A stretch of 64,000 nt of DNA from an uncultured Sphingomonadales bacterium. Lineage in GTDB: Bacteria; Pseudomonadota; Alphaproteobacteria; Sphingomonadales; Sphingomonadaceae. Position numbers and translations under genes: made by a program. The stretch is taken from the NCBI GenBank assembly GCA_903832325.1, contig CAILBC010000027.1, positions 310,001-374,000 of the forward strand. Reading direction: 5' to 3'. Each line of letters starts with the position of its first letter. The first letter of the stretch is position 1. This document shows, one piece after another, positions 1-10,650 of this stretch. The notes beneath the pieces are model-generated. The model saw nothing but the letters and a program-made list of their open reading frames with translations, was not told the DNA's origin and made no database searches.

Positions 1-1
1 G

Positions 2-472
2 GTGAAACCGCTGCACGGCAATGGCGGCAAGGCGGTGTTCAAGATCGAGGCCGGTGGCGGCAACTTGTCGGCGCTGGCCGAATTGTTTGGCCAGGTCTGG
101 CCCGAACCGTTCATGGTCCAGACTTTCCTGCCCGAAGTGGCCGAAGGCGACAAACGCATCGTGCTGGTGGATGGCGAAGTGCTCGGCGCGATCAACCGCA
201 AACCGGGCGAAGGCGAATTCCGCTCAAACCTGGCCGTCGGCGGTTATGCCGAAAAATCCGACCTGACGCCGCGCGAAGCGGAAATCTGCGCCGCGATGGG
301 CGCCGATCTGAAGGCGCGCGGGCTGGTCTTCGTCGGCATCGACGTGATCGGCGGCAAATGGCTGACCGAAATCAACGTGACATCGCCCACCGGCCTGGTC
401 GCCATCGAAAAATTCGACGGGACGGACACCGGCGGCGCGATCTGGGATGCAATCGAGCGGCGGCTGGCATAA
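2..472 (+). CDS. gshB: Glutathione synthetase, C-terminal part (5' end outside window)
   Basis: Joins gamma-glutamylcysteine and glycine with ATP to make glutathione in the cytoplasm. Only about the last 155 residues are present. They begin in the ATP-grasp domain (VKPLHGNGGKAVFKI, the strand and loop around ATP) and include the Mg/ATP-site motif TEINVTSPTG near the end. The reading frame is open at the left edge, so the GTG at the first codon is internal and not a start. Its product is the cofactor for the LigE, LigF and Nu-class GST etherases encoded later in the window, but the gene itself is a core gene. Family assignment is secure; the truncation is the window edge, not a mutation. Confidence 0.93.
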   Translation: MKPLHGNGGKAVFKIEAGGGNLSALAELFGQVWPEPFMVQTFLPEVAEGDKRIVLVDGEVLGAINRKPGEGEFRSNLAVGGYAEKSDLTPREAEICAAMGADLKARGLVFVGIDVIGGKWLTEINVTSPTGLVAIEKFDGTDTGGAIWDAIERRLA

Positions 473-497
473 CCGGAACCCAATCCTCCCCGGCCAG

Positions 498-683
498 ATC
501 CTCCCCGATTGGGGGAGGGGGACCGCCTGAAAGGCGGTGGAGGGGCCTTGCGCCAGGGTAAAACCTCAAGAAAAAAAGCGCGCGATCCCTGTTGCCGCCC
601 TGGCGACAGAAATCGACCTTGCGCCGAGCGACCAACCCCCCTCCACCAGCTTCGCTGGTCCCCCTCCCCGAAACGGGGAGGAT
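498..683. repeat. Mosaic palindromic intergenic repeat, copy 1
   Basis: Two inward-facing GC-rich modules (ATCCTCCCC...GGGGAGG...GACC...GGTGGAGGGG and its mirror image) flank a unique core of about 80 bases. The outer ends ATCCTCCCC and GGGGAGGAT can pair. It sits between the convergent gshB and accC genes. Similar copies lie at 6290-6422, 33862-33988 and 42985-43167. Confidence 0.85.
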
Positions 684-695
684 GTTACGGCGCGC

Positions 696-2051
696 TTATG
701 CGCCTGGCGTCGTGTCCGACAGCCACTGTTCCAGATACTTGATCGAATAATCGCCGTTCAGGAACACCGGGTCTTCCAGCAGGCGCTGGTGCAGCGGGAT
801 CGAGGTTTTTACGCCTTCGATCACCATTTCCTGCAGCGCGCGTTTCAGCCGCATGATGCAGCCTTCGCGGGTGCGGCCATAGACGATCAGTTTGGCGATC
901 ATCGAATCGTAATAGGGCGGGATGCGGTATCCGGCATAAAGCCCCGAATCGACGCGCACATGCATGCCGCCTGCCGCGTGATAGGCGGTGACCAGCCCGG
1001 GCGAGGGGGCGAAAGTGAACGGGTCTTCGGCGTTGATCCGGCATTCGATGGCATGGCCGGAAAACACGATTTCGTCCTGTTTCACCGACAGCGGACGGCC
1101 ATCGGCAATGCGGATCTGTTCGCGCACCAGATCGACGCCGGTGATCGCTTCTGTCACCGGATGTTCCACCTGCAGGCGGGTGTTCATCTCGATGAAGTAG
1201 AATTCGCCGCCTTCCCACAGGAATTCGATCGTGCCCGCCCCGCGATAGCCCATGTCGGCCATGGCGCGCGCCACGATCCCGCCCATGCGTTCACGTTCTT
1301 CGGCGGAAATGACCGGGCTGGGCGCTTCTTCCAGCACTTTCTGGTGGCGGCGCTGCAGCGAACAATCGCGTTCGCCCAGGTGGATCGCATTGCCGTTGCC
1401 ATCACCGAAAATCTGGAATTCGATATGACGCGGGTTGCCCAGATACTTTTCCAGATAGACCGTGGCATCGCCGAACGCGGCCTTGGCCTCGCTGCCGGCC
1501 TGCTGCATCAGCGTTTCCAGCTCGTCCGGCCCGGTGCACACTTTCATGCCGCGCCCGCCGCCGCCCGATGCCGCCTTGATGATCACCGGATAGCCGATTT
1601 CTTCGGCAATTTTCGCCGCCAGCACCGGATCTTCGATCGCGCCGTCAGACCCGGGCACCAGCGGCAGGCCCAGCCGGCCGGCGGTGCGCTTGGCTTCGAC
1701 TTTGTCGCCCATCGTGCGGATATGTTCGGGCTTGGGCCCGATCCAGGTGATGCCGTGGGCTTCGACGATTTCGGCAAACTTTGCGTTTTCCGAAAGAAAG
1801 CCATAGCCGGGGTGGATCGCATCGGCATGCGTGATTTCCGCCGCCGAAATGATCGCCGCAATGTTCAGATAGCTGTCCTTGGCCGCCGGCGGCCCGATGC
1901 ACACCGCATGATCGGCCAGCCGCACGTGCATGGCATCGGCATCGGCGGTGGAATGCACCGCCACCGTTTCGATCCCCATTTCGCGGGCGGCGCGATGAAT
2001 GCGCAGGGCGATCTCGCCGCGATTGGCGATAAGCAGCCGCTTGATGGCCAT
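696..2051 (-). CDS. accC: Acetyl-CoA carboxylase, biotin carboxylase subunit
   Basis: ATP-dependent carboxylation of the biotin on AccB, the first half-reaction of malonyl-CoA synthesis in the cytoplasm. The 451-residue length equals the usual AccC. It has the N-terminal Rossmann-like biotin-carboxylase start ([16 protein letters not shown]), the glycine-rich ATP-grasp loop ([12 protein letters not shown]), the [14 protein letters not shown] metal/biotin motif and the C-terminal ECRINAEDP region. It is transcribed after accB with 26 bases between, the standard bacterial accBC operon. Assignment is secure. Confidence 0.97.
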   Translation of the reverse strand: MAIKRLLIANRGEIALRIHRAAREMGIETVAVHSTADADAMHVRLADHAVCIGPPAAKDSYLNIAAIISAAEITHADAIHPGYGFLSENAKFAEIVEAHGITWIGPKPEHIRTMGDKVEAKRTAGRLGLPLVPGSDGAIEDPVLAAKIAEEIGYPVIIKAASGGGGRGMKVCTGPDELETLMQQAGSEAKAAFGDATVYLEKYLGNPRHIEFQIFGDGNGNAIHLGERDCSLQRRHQKVLEEAPSPVISAEERERMGGIVARAMADMGYRGAGTIEFLWEGGEFYFIEMNTRLQVEHPVTEAITGVDLVREQIRIADGRPLSVKQDEIVFSGHAIECRINAEDPFTFAPSPGLVTAYHAAGGMHVRVDSGLYAGYRIPPYYDSMIAKLIVYGRTREGCIMRLKRALQEMVIEGVKTSIPLHQRLLEDPVFLNGDYSIKYLEQWLSDTTPGA

Positions 2052-2077
2052 CAGGTCTTGTCCCGTCCCGTTGCGGT

Positions 2078-2572
2078 TCAGGCGATCACGACCAGCGGCT
2101 GGTCATATTCGACCGGCTGGGCATTTTCGACCAGGATTGCGGTCACTGTGCCGCCGTTGGGCGCGGTGATCGTGTTCATCACTTTCATCGCCTCGATGAT
2201 CAGCAGCGTCTGCCCGGCCTTCACCGTCTGGCCGACCGCGACAAAGTTTGCCGCGCCCGGTTCGGGGGTGAGATAGGCGGTGCCGACCATGGGCGAGCGC
2301 ACGGCATTGGCATGGTCTGCCACAGGTGCTGCCGGGGCGGCGGCGGGGGCTGCGGCGGCCGGGGCGGCAACCGGCGCGGGCGCGGCATACGTGGCAACCG
2401 GCGCCGCGGTAACCGTGCGGGCAACGCGGATCTTGCGCGTGCCGTCTTCCACTTCGATTTCGGTCAGGCCGGTTTCTGCCAGCAATTCGGCCAGTTCGCG
2501 CACCAGTGCGCCATCGATGGCCATTGCGGTCTTGGTCGCGCCCCCGTCCTTTGCCAGGTCTGCTTGCGCCAT
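2078..2572 (-). CDS. accB: Acetyl-CoA carboxylase, biotin carboxyl carrier protein
   Basis: Carries biotin between biotin carboxylase and carboxyltransferase. The last 80 residues form the biotinyl domain with the motif IIEAMKVMN; the biotinylated lysine is about residue 130. The N-terminal domain is joined by the typical Ala/Pro-rich flexible linker (about residues 58-85). An alternative start at the internal Met 17 ([15 protein letters not shown]) would better match the usual AccB N terminus. Upstream of accC in the same operon. Confidence 0.95.
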   Translation of the reverse strand: MAQADLAKDGGATKTAMAIDGALVRELAELLAETGLTEIEVEDGTRKIRVARTVTAAPVATYAAPAPVAAPAAAAPAAAPAAPVADHANAVRSPMVGTAYLTPEPGAANFVAVGQTVKAGQTLLIIEAMKVMNTITAPNGGTVTAILVENAQPVEYDQPLVVIA

Positions 2573-2730
2573 ATGTCGTTATCCTCGCGGGGATGAATGG
2601 AAATGCGGTGCGCCGCGCCATGCCCGCGCCGCGCGACGCTGGCAAGAGGCTTGTGTGCGGTGACCCGTGCGAAATCCCCGGTCAAAGCGTGCGCCGGGCC
2701 CACGAGTATCAGCGTGGTTCACATCCTGGT

Positions 2731-3165
2731 TCACAGGCGCGCCGCCGCCTCCAGCGCCACACCATAGCTTTCGGCGCCAAACCCGGACACCGTGCCCAGC
2801 GCCGCGCGGCCAACCCATGACACATGGCGAAATTCCTCGCGCCGGTGCGGGTTTGACAGGTGCACTTCGATCACCGGGGTGCGGATCGCGCGGATCGCAT
2901 CATAAAGCGCGATGCTGGTGTGGGTAAAGGCGCCGGCATTCAGCAGCACAGCATGCGCGCCGATGCTTTGCGCTTCGTGCAGCCAGTCGATCAGGTGGCC
3001 TTCGTGGTTCGATTGGCGCAGATCGATTTCCATGCCCAGGTCCGCGGCGCGGTCTTCCAGCTGGCCGGCAATATCGTCCAGCGTGTCATGGCCATAGACC
3101 TCCGGCTCTCGCAGGCCGAGCAGATTGAGATTGGGGCCGTTGAGGACATAGATGATCTTGGTCAT
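2731..3165 (-). CDS. aroQ: Type II 3-dehydroquinate dehydratase
   Basis: Dehydrates 3-dehydroquinate to 3-dehydroshikimate in the shikimate pathway. With the start at [25 protein letters not shown] the protein has 144 residues, the normal length of the small dodecameric type II enzyme. The frame is open for another 26 codons upstream, but those residues are not family-like. Visible family motifs are [17 protein letters not shown], the substrate-binding NAGAFTHTS and [14 protein letters not shown]. It lies 158 bases upstream of accB on the same strand; aroQ-accB-accC is a common bacterial gene order. Confidence 0.95.
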   Translation of the reverse strand: MTKIIYVLNGPNLNLLGLREPEVYGHDTLDDIAGQLEDRAADLGMEIDLRQSNHEGHLIDWLHEAQSIGAHAVLLNAGAFTHTSIALYDAIRAIRTPVIEVHLSNPHRREEFRHVSWVGRAALGTVSGFGAESYGVALEAAARL

Positions 3166-3279
3166 GGCGCGCGCGATCCGGTCCCGAAAATGCGAAAGGA
3201 CTGGTGGCCGTGATACCGCCACACGCCAAAAGCGCAAGCGCAAGGCCCGCCTGCCGGCGTGCCAGTCAGCCTGCCCGCC

Positions 3280-3627
3280 TCAGGGGTGCTGGGGCTCGGC
3301 GGGCATCGCGGGCACCGGGTCGATCGGCGCGGTGTCTATCGCCGGCTGGCCCATTTCGCCGCCGGTGCCATCGACTTGGGCGATTTCGGGCGGGGCCGCC
3401 TGGCCGCTTTGCTGCACCGGCTCCTGCTGGTGTTGCGCGGCCAGGGTTTCGGCGTTCTTCGCGCGCTTTTCGGCAAGGTCTGCACGGGCTTCGGCCGCGG
3501 TCAGCCGCTCCTGCAATTCGGCCACGCTGGCCGAAGGCGCCTGCGAACAGCCGGCAACAAGCAGCGCTGTGGTGGCAAGCAGCATGTGGCGCAGGGCCGG
3601 GGAAAGGACGCGGGTTTTTTGCATCAC
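3280..3627 (-). CDS. Small predicted lipoprotein with coiled coil
   Basis: A 115-residue protein with a lipoprotein signal: basic start, hydrophobic stretch and lipobox LVAGC with the acylated Cys at residue 27. Residues about 36-65 are Ala/Glu/Lys/Arg-rich with heptad character (coiled coil). The rest is a Pro/Gln/Ala-rich, probably disordered tail. No function is recognisable. It probably sits in the cell envelope. Two adjacent Met codons make the start uncertain by one residue. Confidence 0.7.
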   Translation of the reverse strand: MMQKTRVLSPALRHMLLATTALLVAGCSQAPSASVAELQERLTAAEARADLAEKRAKNAETLAAQHQQEPVQQSGQAAPPEIAQVDGTGGEMGQPAIDTAPIDPVPAMPAEPQHP

Positions 3628-3661
3628 GCATTTGCCATAGCGTCAAAAGGTTACCCGAAGT

Positions 3662-4600
3662 TCAACCGGTTGCAGAATTCCGGTCTTCGTCCTTGCGGTC
3701 ATCCTGCGGCCGCCGCCCGGTCATCCGCAGATAGAATCGCGAAAAATACGACGGGTCGGAAAATCCCAGCTCGGCGGCGACGGAGCTGGCGCTCGCGCCG
3801 GTATAGCGCAGCAGGCGCTGCGCCTCCAGCGCCAGCCGGCGATTGATCAGCGCCTGCGGGCTGTGCCCCAGATGCGCGGCGGTCAGCCGGGTCAGCGTGC
3901 GCACTGTGGTGCCGATCGACCGGGCATAGAATTCCAGCGGCCGGTGTTCGGCCAGATGCGTTTCGACCATATGGCGAAACACCGCCAGCCGCCGGTCACC
4001 CGCAGTGGCCACTGCCAAGGCATCCCTGCCGGTCAGCAGCGCGCGCACCAGCGCCTCGGCCAGGGCATCAAACAGCGGATCGTTGGCCACGCCCCTGGCC
4101 TGGCTTGCGCCGGGCTCGCAAAGGTCCGGCTCCGCCGAATCGAGCGCAATCATCTCGTCCGCCAGCCGCGTCGCGCGTGCGGCGGCACCCGGTGCGACCG
4201 GGCCATGCCCGCCGCGCGTCAGCAGCGCGGCCAGCGCATCGTGCGGCGCGCGGGCCCGGCCGATGAACGCCTGCCCCAGGGTGAGCACGTGCCCGGCGCT
4301 TTGCGCGGTAAAGCGGAACCCGTGCACCGCGCCGGTCGGCACGACCAGAAACGCAGGCCCTTCCAGCGCGAACAGCGCCCCATCCAGCGTTACCTCGGCC
4401 GGGCCTTCGCGGACCAGCAGGATCTGCACCGCGCGATCATGACGGTGGGGGGCGATGGCCCAATCGTGCAGGGCACTGCGCGCCGCGATCGTTTCGATAT
4501 GGCCAAACCCGGCCGGGCTGGCCCAGGCATCTTCGCCATAGAGCGCAAATGTGGGAATCGCGGGCGGCGGCATTACGCTTGTCCTGAAAGTACCAGACAT
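3662..4600 (-). CDS. pobR: AraC-family regulator, PobR-like activator of pobA
   Basis: A two-part regulator: an N-terminal cupin-type effector domain (HDRAVQILLVREG...FLVVPTGAVHGFRF) and a C-terminal AraC helix-turn-helix pair (RTLTRLTAAHLGHSPQALINRRLALEAQRLLRYT, then SVAAELGFSDPSYFSRFYLRMTG). The frame is open to 4732, but that start would overlap pobA; the Met at 4600 or 4573 leaves a divergent promoter region of 109-136 bases. Being divergent from pobA and of the AraC type, it is inferred to be the 4-hydroxybenzoate-responsive activator of pobA. The symbol is by context and family. Confidence 0.75.
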   Translation of the reverse strand: MSGTFRTSVMPPPAIPTFALYGEDAWASPAGFGHIETIAARSALHDWAIAPHRHDRAVQILLVREGPAEVTLDGALFALEGPAFLVVPTGAVHGFRFTAQSAGHVLTLGQAFIGRARAPHDALAALLTRGGHGPVAPGAAARATRLADEMIALDSAEPDLCEPGASQARGVANDPLFDALAEALVRALLTGRDALAVATAGDRRLAVFRHMVETHLAEHRPLEFYARSIGTTVRTLTRLTAAHLGHSPQALINRRLALEAQRLLRYTGASASSVAAELGFSDPSYFSRFYLRMTGRRPQDDRKDEDRNSATG

Positions 4601-4709
4601 ATGACCGGCCCATCCCTTCACGCGCGGGGGCTCTGGCGTCAAGACAAACCCGCGATGTCCGGCGCGCTGCAACAGGCGCGAGATCCACCGGGCACGGGGG
4701 AGATCCGCC

Positions 4710-5894
4710 ATGACCACCACAACCCGCCGCACTGCCGTGGCCGTGATTGGCGCCGGGCCTGCCGGGCTGCTGCTGGGCCATCTGCTGCGCGCCGAAGGGG
4801 TCGATTGCGTGGTGATCGAGCGGCAGAGTGCGGATTATGTGCTGTCTCGCATTCGCGCCGGGGTGCTGGAACAGGGCACCGTGGGCCTGATGGAACGGCT
4901 GGGGCTTGACGCGCGGTTAAAGGCCGAAGGCCTGCCCCACGGCGGGTTCAACCTGGCCGATGGCGAACGCCTGATCCGCATCGATGTCGCCGCGCTGACC
5001 GGGCAATGCGTCACGGTCTATGGCCAGACCGAGCTGACGCGCGATCTGATGGACGCCGCCGCCCCGCGCGGGCTGGAGGTGATTTATGAAGCGGGCGAGG
5101 TTGCGCTGCATGATATCGATAGCGATGCGCCCTTCGTCACGTATGCCCGCGATGGCCTGGCGCAACGGATCGACGCGCGGATCATTGTCGGCTGCGACGG
5201 TTTTCACGGCCCCAGCCGCCAGGCGATTCCCGCCAGCGTGGGGCGGGCATTCGAACGCGTCTATCCGTTCGGCTGGCTGGGCATCCTGGCCGATGTGGCG
5301 CCGTGCAACCACGAACTGATCTATGCCAACCACGAACGCGGCTTTGCGCTCGCCTCCATGCGCAGTGCGACGCGCAGCCGCTATTATGTCGACGTGCCGT
5401 TGACCGAACGGATCGAGGATTGGTCCGACGATCGCATCTGGGACGAACTGGCCGTGCGCCTGGGGCCCGAGGCTGCGGCGCGGATGACGCGCGGCCCGGC
5501 GATCGAAAAGTCGATCGCCCCGTTGCGCAGTTTCGTGTTCGAACCGATGCGCCACGGCAGCCTGCTGCTTTGCGGCGATTCCGCGCATATCGTCCCGCCG
5601 ACCGGAGCCAAAGGCCTGAATCTGGCCGCCAGCGATGTCCATTACGCGGCCGAGGCGCTGACCGCGTTTTTCCGCCACAACGATGCCGATGCGATTGCCG
5701 GATATTCCGCGCGCGCACTGGCCCGCGTGTGGAAAAGCGAACGGTTCAGCTGGTCGCTGACCAAACTGATGCACCGTTTCCCCGACGATGGCCCGTTCGA
5801 ACGCCGCATGCAGGTGGCCGAACTCGATTACATCGCCAGCAGCGAAGCCGCCCAGCGCGCAATCGCGGAAAACTATGTGGGCCTGCCGGTCTGA
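4710..5894 (+). CDS. pobA: 4-hydroxybenzoate 3-monooxygenase
   Basis: FAD enzyme that hydroxylates 4-hydroxybenzoate to protocatechuate with NADPH and O2 in the cytoplasm, feeding the LigAB ring cleavage encoded just downstream. At 394 residues it has the family length. It shows the FAD fingerprint GAGPAG (14-19), the DG motif CDGFHGPSR, and GDSAHIVPPTGAKGLNLA for the FAD ribityl region. Substrate-site residues known from Pseudomonas PobA (Tyr201, Ser212, Arg214, Arg220, Tyr222) are at Tyr205, Ser216, Arg218, Arg224 and Tyr226. A ribosome site GGGGGAG precedes the ATG. Confidence 0.97.
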   Translation: MTTTTRRTAVAVIGAGPAGLLLGHLLRAEGVDCVVIERQSADYVLSRIRAGVLEQGTVGLMERLGLDARLKAEGLPHGGFNLADGERLIRIDVAALTGQCVTVYGQTELTRDLMDAAAPRGLEVIYEAGEVALHDIDSDAPFVTYARDGLAQRIDARIIVGCDGFHGPSRQAIPASVGRAFERVYPFGWLGILADVAPCNHELIYANHERGFALASMRSATRSRYYVDVPLTERIEDWSDDRIWDELAVRLGPEAAARMTRGPAIEKSIAPLRSFVFEPMRHGSLLLCGDSAHIVPPTGAKGLNLAASDVHYAAEALTAFFRHNDADAIAGYSARALARVWKSERFSWSLTKLMHRFPDDGPFERRMQVAELDYIASSEAAQRAIAENYVGLPV

Positions 5895-5931
5895 CGCAGA
5901 TCCTTCGCGTGCCGGGGAGGGTCTGGTCAAA

Positions 5932-6261
5932 TCACCCCACGCTGGCCCTGGAAAACAGGTTCATCACCAGCACGCCCAGGATGATCAGCGCCATCCCGGC
6001 GATGGCCGGCAGATCCAGCTTTTGCCCCTGCCACAGCCAGGCGACAGCAGCGATCAGCACGATGCCGATGCCCGACCAGATCGCATAGACAATGCCGGTG
6101 GGGATCGTCTTGAGCGTGAGCGACAGGAAAAACAGCGCCACGAAATAGGCGCTGACCGAGATCATGCCCGGCACGATCCGGGTAAACCCGTCGGCCTGCT
6201 TCAGCATCGAAGTGCCGATCACTTCGGCAAGAATGGCAATCGCGAGATAAAGATAGGGCAC
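5932..6261 (-). CDS. Small multidrug resistance (EmrE-type) transporter
   Basis: A 109-residue, four-helix inner-membrane drug/proton antiporter subunit. The sequence follows the EmrE plan: AEVIGT with the essential membrane Glu at residue 13, IPTGIVYAIWSGIGIVLI in helix 3, and KLDLPAIAGMALIILGVLVMNLFS in helix 4. I use the GTG at 6261 because upstream residues in the open frame come from the intergenic repeat and are not family-like. It is convergent with pobA. A role in exporting toxic aromatics or cationic compounds is possible but unproven. Confidence 0.88.
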   Translation of the reverse strand: MPYLYLAIAILAEVIGTSMLKQADGFTRIVPGMISVSAYFVALFFLSLTLKTIPTGIVYAIWSGIGIVLIAAVAWLWQGQKLDLPAIAGMALIILGVLVMNLFSRASVG

Positions 6262-6289
6262 TGCGCGCTCCGTTGCTCGCAGCCCCGTG

Positions 6290-6422
6290 ATCCTCCCCGA
6301 TTCGGGGAGGGGGACCGCGCACAGCGTGGTGGAGGGGGCGGGCGCTTGGCGCAAGCGTTGCGCCCGGCGGCAAAACCCCTCCACCTCCCTGCGGGTGGTC
6401 CCCCTTCCCGGGGCGGGGAGGG
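6290..6422. repeat. Mosaic palindromic intergenic repeat, copy 2
   Basis: Same architecture as the copy at 498-683, with a shorter core: ATCCTCCCCGATTCGGGGAGG on the left, a GGTGGAGGGG module, then the inverted modules ending in GGGGAGGG. It lies between ligC and the SMR gene, both on the minus strand, and probably ends or attenuates ligC-operon transcription. Confidence 0.8.
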
Positions 6423-6430
6423 TCATCGCA

Positions 6431-7387
6431 TCAGGACCAGCCGTCTTGCGCTTCCAGTTGGGCGGCCAGTTCGCCGATCACGCGGTAGCAGTCGATCACG
6501 CCGTTCAGCGAACTGTTGGGTTCGCGACCTTCGCGGATCGCGGCGATGAATTCGCGGTCCTGCAGTTCGATGCCGTTCATGCTTACCGCGACTTTGCTGA
6601 CGTCGATCTGCGCGTCGCGGCCATCGAACAAGTCGTCATAGCGGGCCAGATACGTGGCCGTGTCGCCAATATAGCGGAAGAACGTGCCCAGCGGCCCGTC
6701 GTTGTTGAACGACAAGGACAGCGTGCAGATCGCGCCGGTCGCGGCCTTCAGCTGGATCGACATGTCCATCGCAATGCCCAGATCCGGGTGCTTTGGCCCC
6801 TGCATCGCGTGCGCGGCCACGATCGGCCCGGCCTGATAGGCAAACAGATCGATCGTGTGCGCGGCATGGTGCCACAGCAGGTGGTCGGTCCAGCTGCGCG
6901 GCTGGCCTTTGGCATTCATGTTCTGGCGGCGGAAGAAATACGTCTGCACATCCATCTGCTGCACGGCGAATTCGCCGGTGACGATGCGATTGTGGACGAA
7001 CTGGTGCGACGGATTGAACCGGCGGGTGTGCCCGACCATGCAGACCAGCCCGGTTTCCTGCTGTTTCGCCACGACGGCCTGTGCATCGGCCCACGAATCC
7101 GACAGCGGAATTTCCACTTGCACATGCTTGCCCGCATTCATGCAGGCGATCGCCTGTTCGGCGTGCATTTGCGTTGGCGTGCACAGGATCACCGCATCGA
7201 CATCGTCGCGCGCCAGCGCATCGGCCAGATCGGTGGAGCTGTGGCGCGCGCCGTATTTGGCGGCGACTTCGGCGGCCTGTTCGGCCTTGCGGCTGATGAT
7301 CGATACGATTTCAACGCCGTCGATCAGTTTCAGGCCATCAAGATGCTTTTCACCAAAAGCGCCGGCGCCGGCCAGGGCAATACGCAT
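6431..7387 (-). CDS. ligC: 4-carboxy-2-hydroxymuconate-6-semialdehyde dehydrogenase
   Basis: Oxidises the protocatechuate 4,5-cleavage product (as its hemiacetal) to 2-pyrone-4,6-dicarboxylate with NAD(P)+. The 318-residue protein belongs to the GFO/IDH/MocA family. It has the N-terminal nucleotide-binding GAGAFGEKH, the CTPTQMHAEQAIACMNAGKHVQVEIP strand-turn, and a C-terminal alpha/beta domain ending LQDREFIAAIREGREPNSS. It closely resembles the SYK-6 LigC I recall. Last gene of the minus-strand ligJABC operon, 72 bases after ligB. Confidence 0.96.
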   Translation of the reverse strand: MRIALAGAGAFGEKHLDGLKLIDGVEIVSIISRKAEQAAEVAAKYGARHSSTDLADALARDDVDAVILCTPTQMHAEQAIACMNAGKHVQVEIPLSDSWADAQAVVAKQQETGLVCMVGHTRRFNPSHQFVHNRIVTGEFAVQQMDVQTYFFRRQNMNAKGQPRSWTDHLLWHHAAHTIDLFAYQAGPIVAAHAMQGPKHPDLGIAMDMSIQLKAATGAICTLSLSFNNDGPLGTFFRYIGDTATYLARYDDLFDGRDAQIDVSKVAVSMNGIELQDREFIAAIREGREPNSSLNGVIDCYRVIGELAAQLEAQDGWS

Positions 7388-7459
7388 GGGGGTCTGTCCT
7401 CGAATGGGAAAGGACCGGACGCGCCTGGTGTGAGCCCGGCGCGCCCGGCAAGGTGGAAC

Positions 7460-8774
<1,315 letters not shown>

Positions 8775-8778
<4 letters not shown>

Positions 8779-9800
8779 TTGCCCATCTCCTTCAGCCTGG
8801 CGTCAAGCCGGGGGAACACGCGGCGTGCATTGCCTTCGAAAATCGCGTGGCGCGCGTCTTCGCTGATCGGCAGCGCATCGACATAGCGTTTGGTATCGTC
8901 GAAATAATGCCCGGTGGTGGGGTCGATCCCGCGCACCGCGCCGACCATTTCCGACCCGAACAGGATATTCTTGGTCTCGATCACTTCGGCCAGCAGATTG
9001 ATCCCCGGCTGGTGATAGACGCAAGTATCGAAAAACACGTTGTTCATCAGATGGCCATCCAGCGCCGGCTTTTTCAGCATGTCGGCCAGCCCGCGATAGC
9101 GGCCCCAGTGATAGGGCACCCCACCGCCGCCGTGCGGAATGATGAAGCGCAGCGTCGGGAACCGGCTGAACAGATCGCCTTCGAGCAATTGCATGAACGC
9201 CACGGTGTCGGCGGCAATGTAATAGCCGCCGGTGGCATGCATCGCCGGATTGCACGATCCCGAAACGTGGATCATCGCCGGCACGTCGAGTTCCACCATC
9301 TTTTCATAGAACGGGAACCAGTATGCGTCGGTCAGCGGCGGATGGGTGAAATGCCCGCCGCCCGGATCGGGGTTCAGGTTGCAGCCGATGAAGCCCAGAT
9401 CGGTTACGCAGCGTTCCAGCTCTGCCACCGAAGACGTCATGTCCGCCTCGGGCGATTGGGGCAGCATGCAAACCCCGGCAAAAGTTTCGGGAAACAGCCC
9501 GACCACCCGCGCAATCAGATCGTTGCAGGCGCGCGCCCAGGGCACGGCCACGCTCTGGTCCCCTACATGCGGCGCCATGGCGCTGGCACGGGGGGAAAAG
9601 ATCGTCATGTCGGCGCCGCGTTCCTCGATCAGGCGCAACTGGTTGGCCTCAATCGTTTCGCGGATTTCGTCATCGCTGATTGCGGGGTAGGGCGGGGCAG
9701 GTTCGCCGGCCTTGAACGCGGCCTTTTGCGCCTCGCGCCAGGCGTCATGCGCTTTGGGCAGCACGGTGTAGTGCCCGTGGCAATCGATGATCAGGGTCAT
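8775..9800 (-). CDS. ligJ: 4-oxalomesaconate hydratase
   Basis: Zn-dependent amidohydrolase-superfamily enzyme that hydrates 4-oxalomesaconate to 4-carboxy-4-hydroxy-2-oxoadipate. It has 341 residues, with the metal-binding start IIDCHGHYT (His8, His10), a mid-sequence MIHVSGS His, IIPHGGGGVPYHWGR, and the hallmark YFDTCVYHQPGINLL followed by FGSEMVGAVRGIDPTTGHYFDDTKRY. This matches the LigJ I recall. ATGA overlaps on both sides put it between the dehydrogenase gene and ligA in one operon. Confidence 0.95.
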
Positions 9801-10612
9801 GCGGCTGCTCCTGTCGGTTTGGCGATCATATGGCCGGCCTGCTCGCGCTGGCGCCGCACGGTGCCGGCGGTCATCACCGGTTCCACCCCCAGCGCGGCCA
9901 GCGTCTTGGCGCTTTCTTCCATTTCGGCGGCTCGGCGCAAGCCGTGCGTGGCCATGCGCTCGATGTTATAGGCGGCGCGGTGCGACCAGTCCTGCGCGCG
10001 CTCGCTGGCATCGAGCGAGGACAGCACTTCGTCCACCACCCCGGCGCGCGTGGCCGCCAGCATCATTTCGGCGGTCAGCGCCTCGATCCCTTTGACCATG
10101 ACCGAACGGATCATCTTGATCGCGCTGGCCCGGCCGACTTCGCTGCCGACCACACGGATATTGGCAAAACCGGCAGCCCCCAGCGCCGCGGCGGCGGCAT
10201 CGGCTGCGGGGCCTGCAACCAGCAAAGGCACGGCCATCCGCGCGGGTTCTACCGGGGCCAGCACTGCAACATCGACATAGTGCGCGCCATGCGCCTCGAT
10301 AATCGCGGCGGCGGCGCGCTTTGTATCGGGTGCGACCGAATTCATGTCGCACCACAGCGCGCCCGGTTTGAGGCAGGGGGCATAATCGCGCGCAACCGTC
10401 AGCGCGGCATCGGCGGTGACCAGCGACAGCAAGATGTCGGCCCCGGCCAGCGCCGCTGCCGCGGTGCCGGGAAAATGCAGGCCCAGCGCCTGCGCCACGG
10501 CGGCGCGATTGGCGCGAATATCATGCGCCCACGCCTGCGCACCCCACCCTGCCGCACCGGCAAAAGTCGATCCCGCTTCGCCAAATCCGATAAGCGCGAT
10601 GCCCTGGTCCAT
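9797..10612 (-). CDS. 3-hydroxyisobutyrate-dehydrogenase-like protein (DUF1932 type), first gene of ligJABC operon
   Basis: A 271-residue NAD(P)-binding protein: nucleotide fingerprint IALIGFGEAGS at residues 5-15 and a helical C-terminal half of the DUF1932/beta-hydroxyacid dehydrogenase type (SEVGRASAIKMIRSVMVKGIEAL). I choose the ATG at 10612 because GGGAGG lies just upstream and the longer frame is not family-like. It overlaps ligJ by ATGA, so it is the promoter-proximal gene of the operon. No step of the known protocatechuate 4,5-pathway needs it. Its substrate is unknown; a side reaction on 2-hydroxy or 3-hydroxy acids is the obvious guess. Confidence 0.8.
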   Translation of the reverse strand: MDQGIALIGFGEAGSTFAGAAGWGAQAWAHDIRANRAAVAQALGLHFPGTAAAALAGADILLSLVTADAALTVARDYAPCLKPGALWCDMNSVAPDTKRAAAAIIEAHGAHYVDVAVLAPVEPARMAVPLLVAGPAADAAAAALGAAGFANIRVVGSEVGRASAIKMIRSVMVKGIEALTAEMMLAATRAGVVDEVLSSLDASERAQDWSHRAAYNIERMATHGLRRAAEMEESAKTLAALGVEPVMTAGTVRRQREQAGHMIAKPTGAAA

Positions 10613-10650
10613 GCCCGCCTCCCTGCCGCGCAACCCCGCAGGCCGCCAAT

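Noticed and set aside
537..2276. Long plus-strand open frame opposite accC
   Set aside because: It is a GC-rich shadow of the secure accC gene; its residues are His/Gly/Arg-rich with no family pattern. Similar long shadow frames opposite ligC, ferA, the TonB receptor and the PQQ gene were rejected for the same reason.
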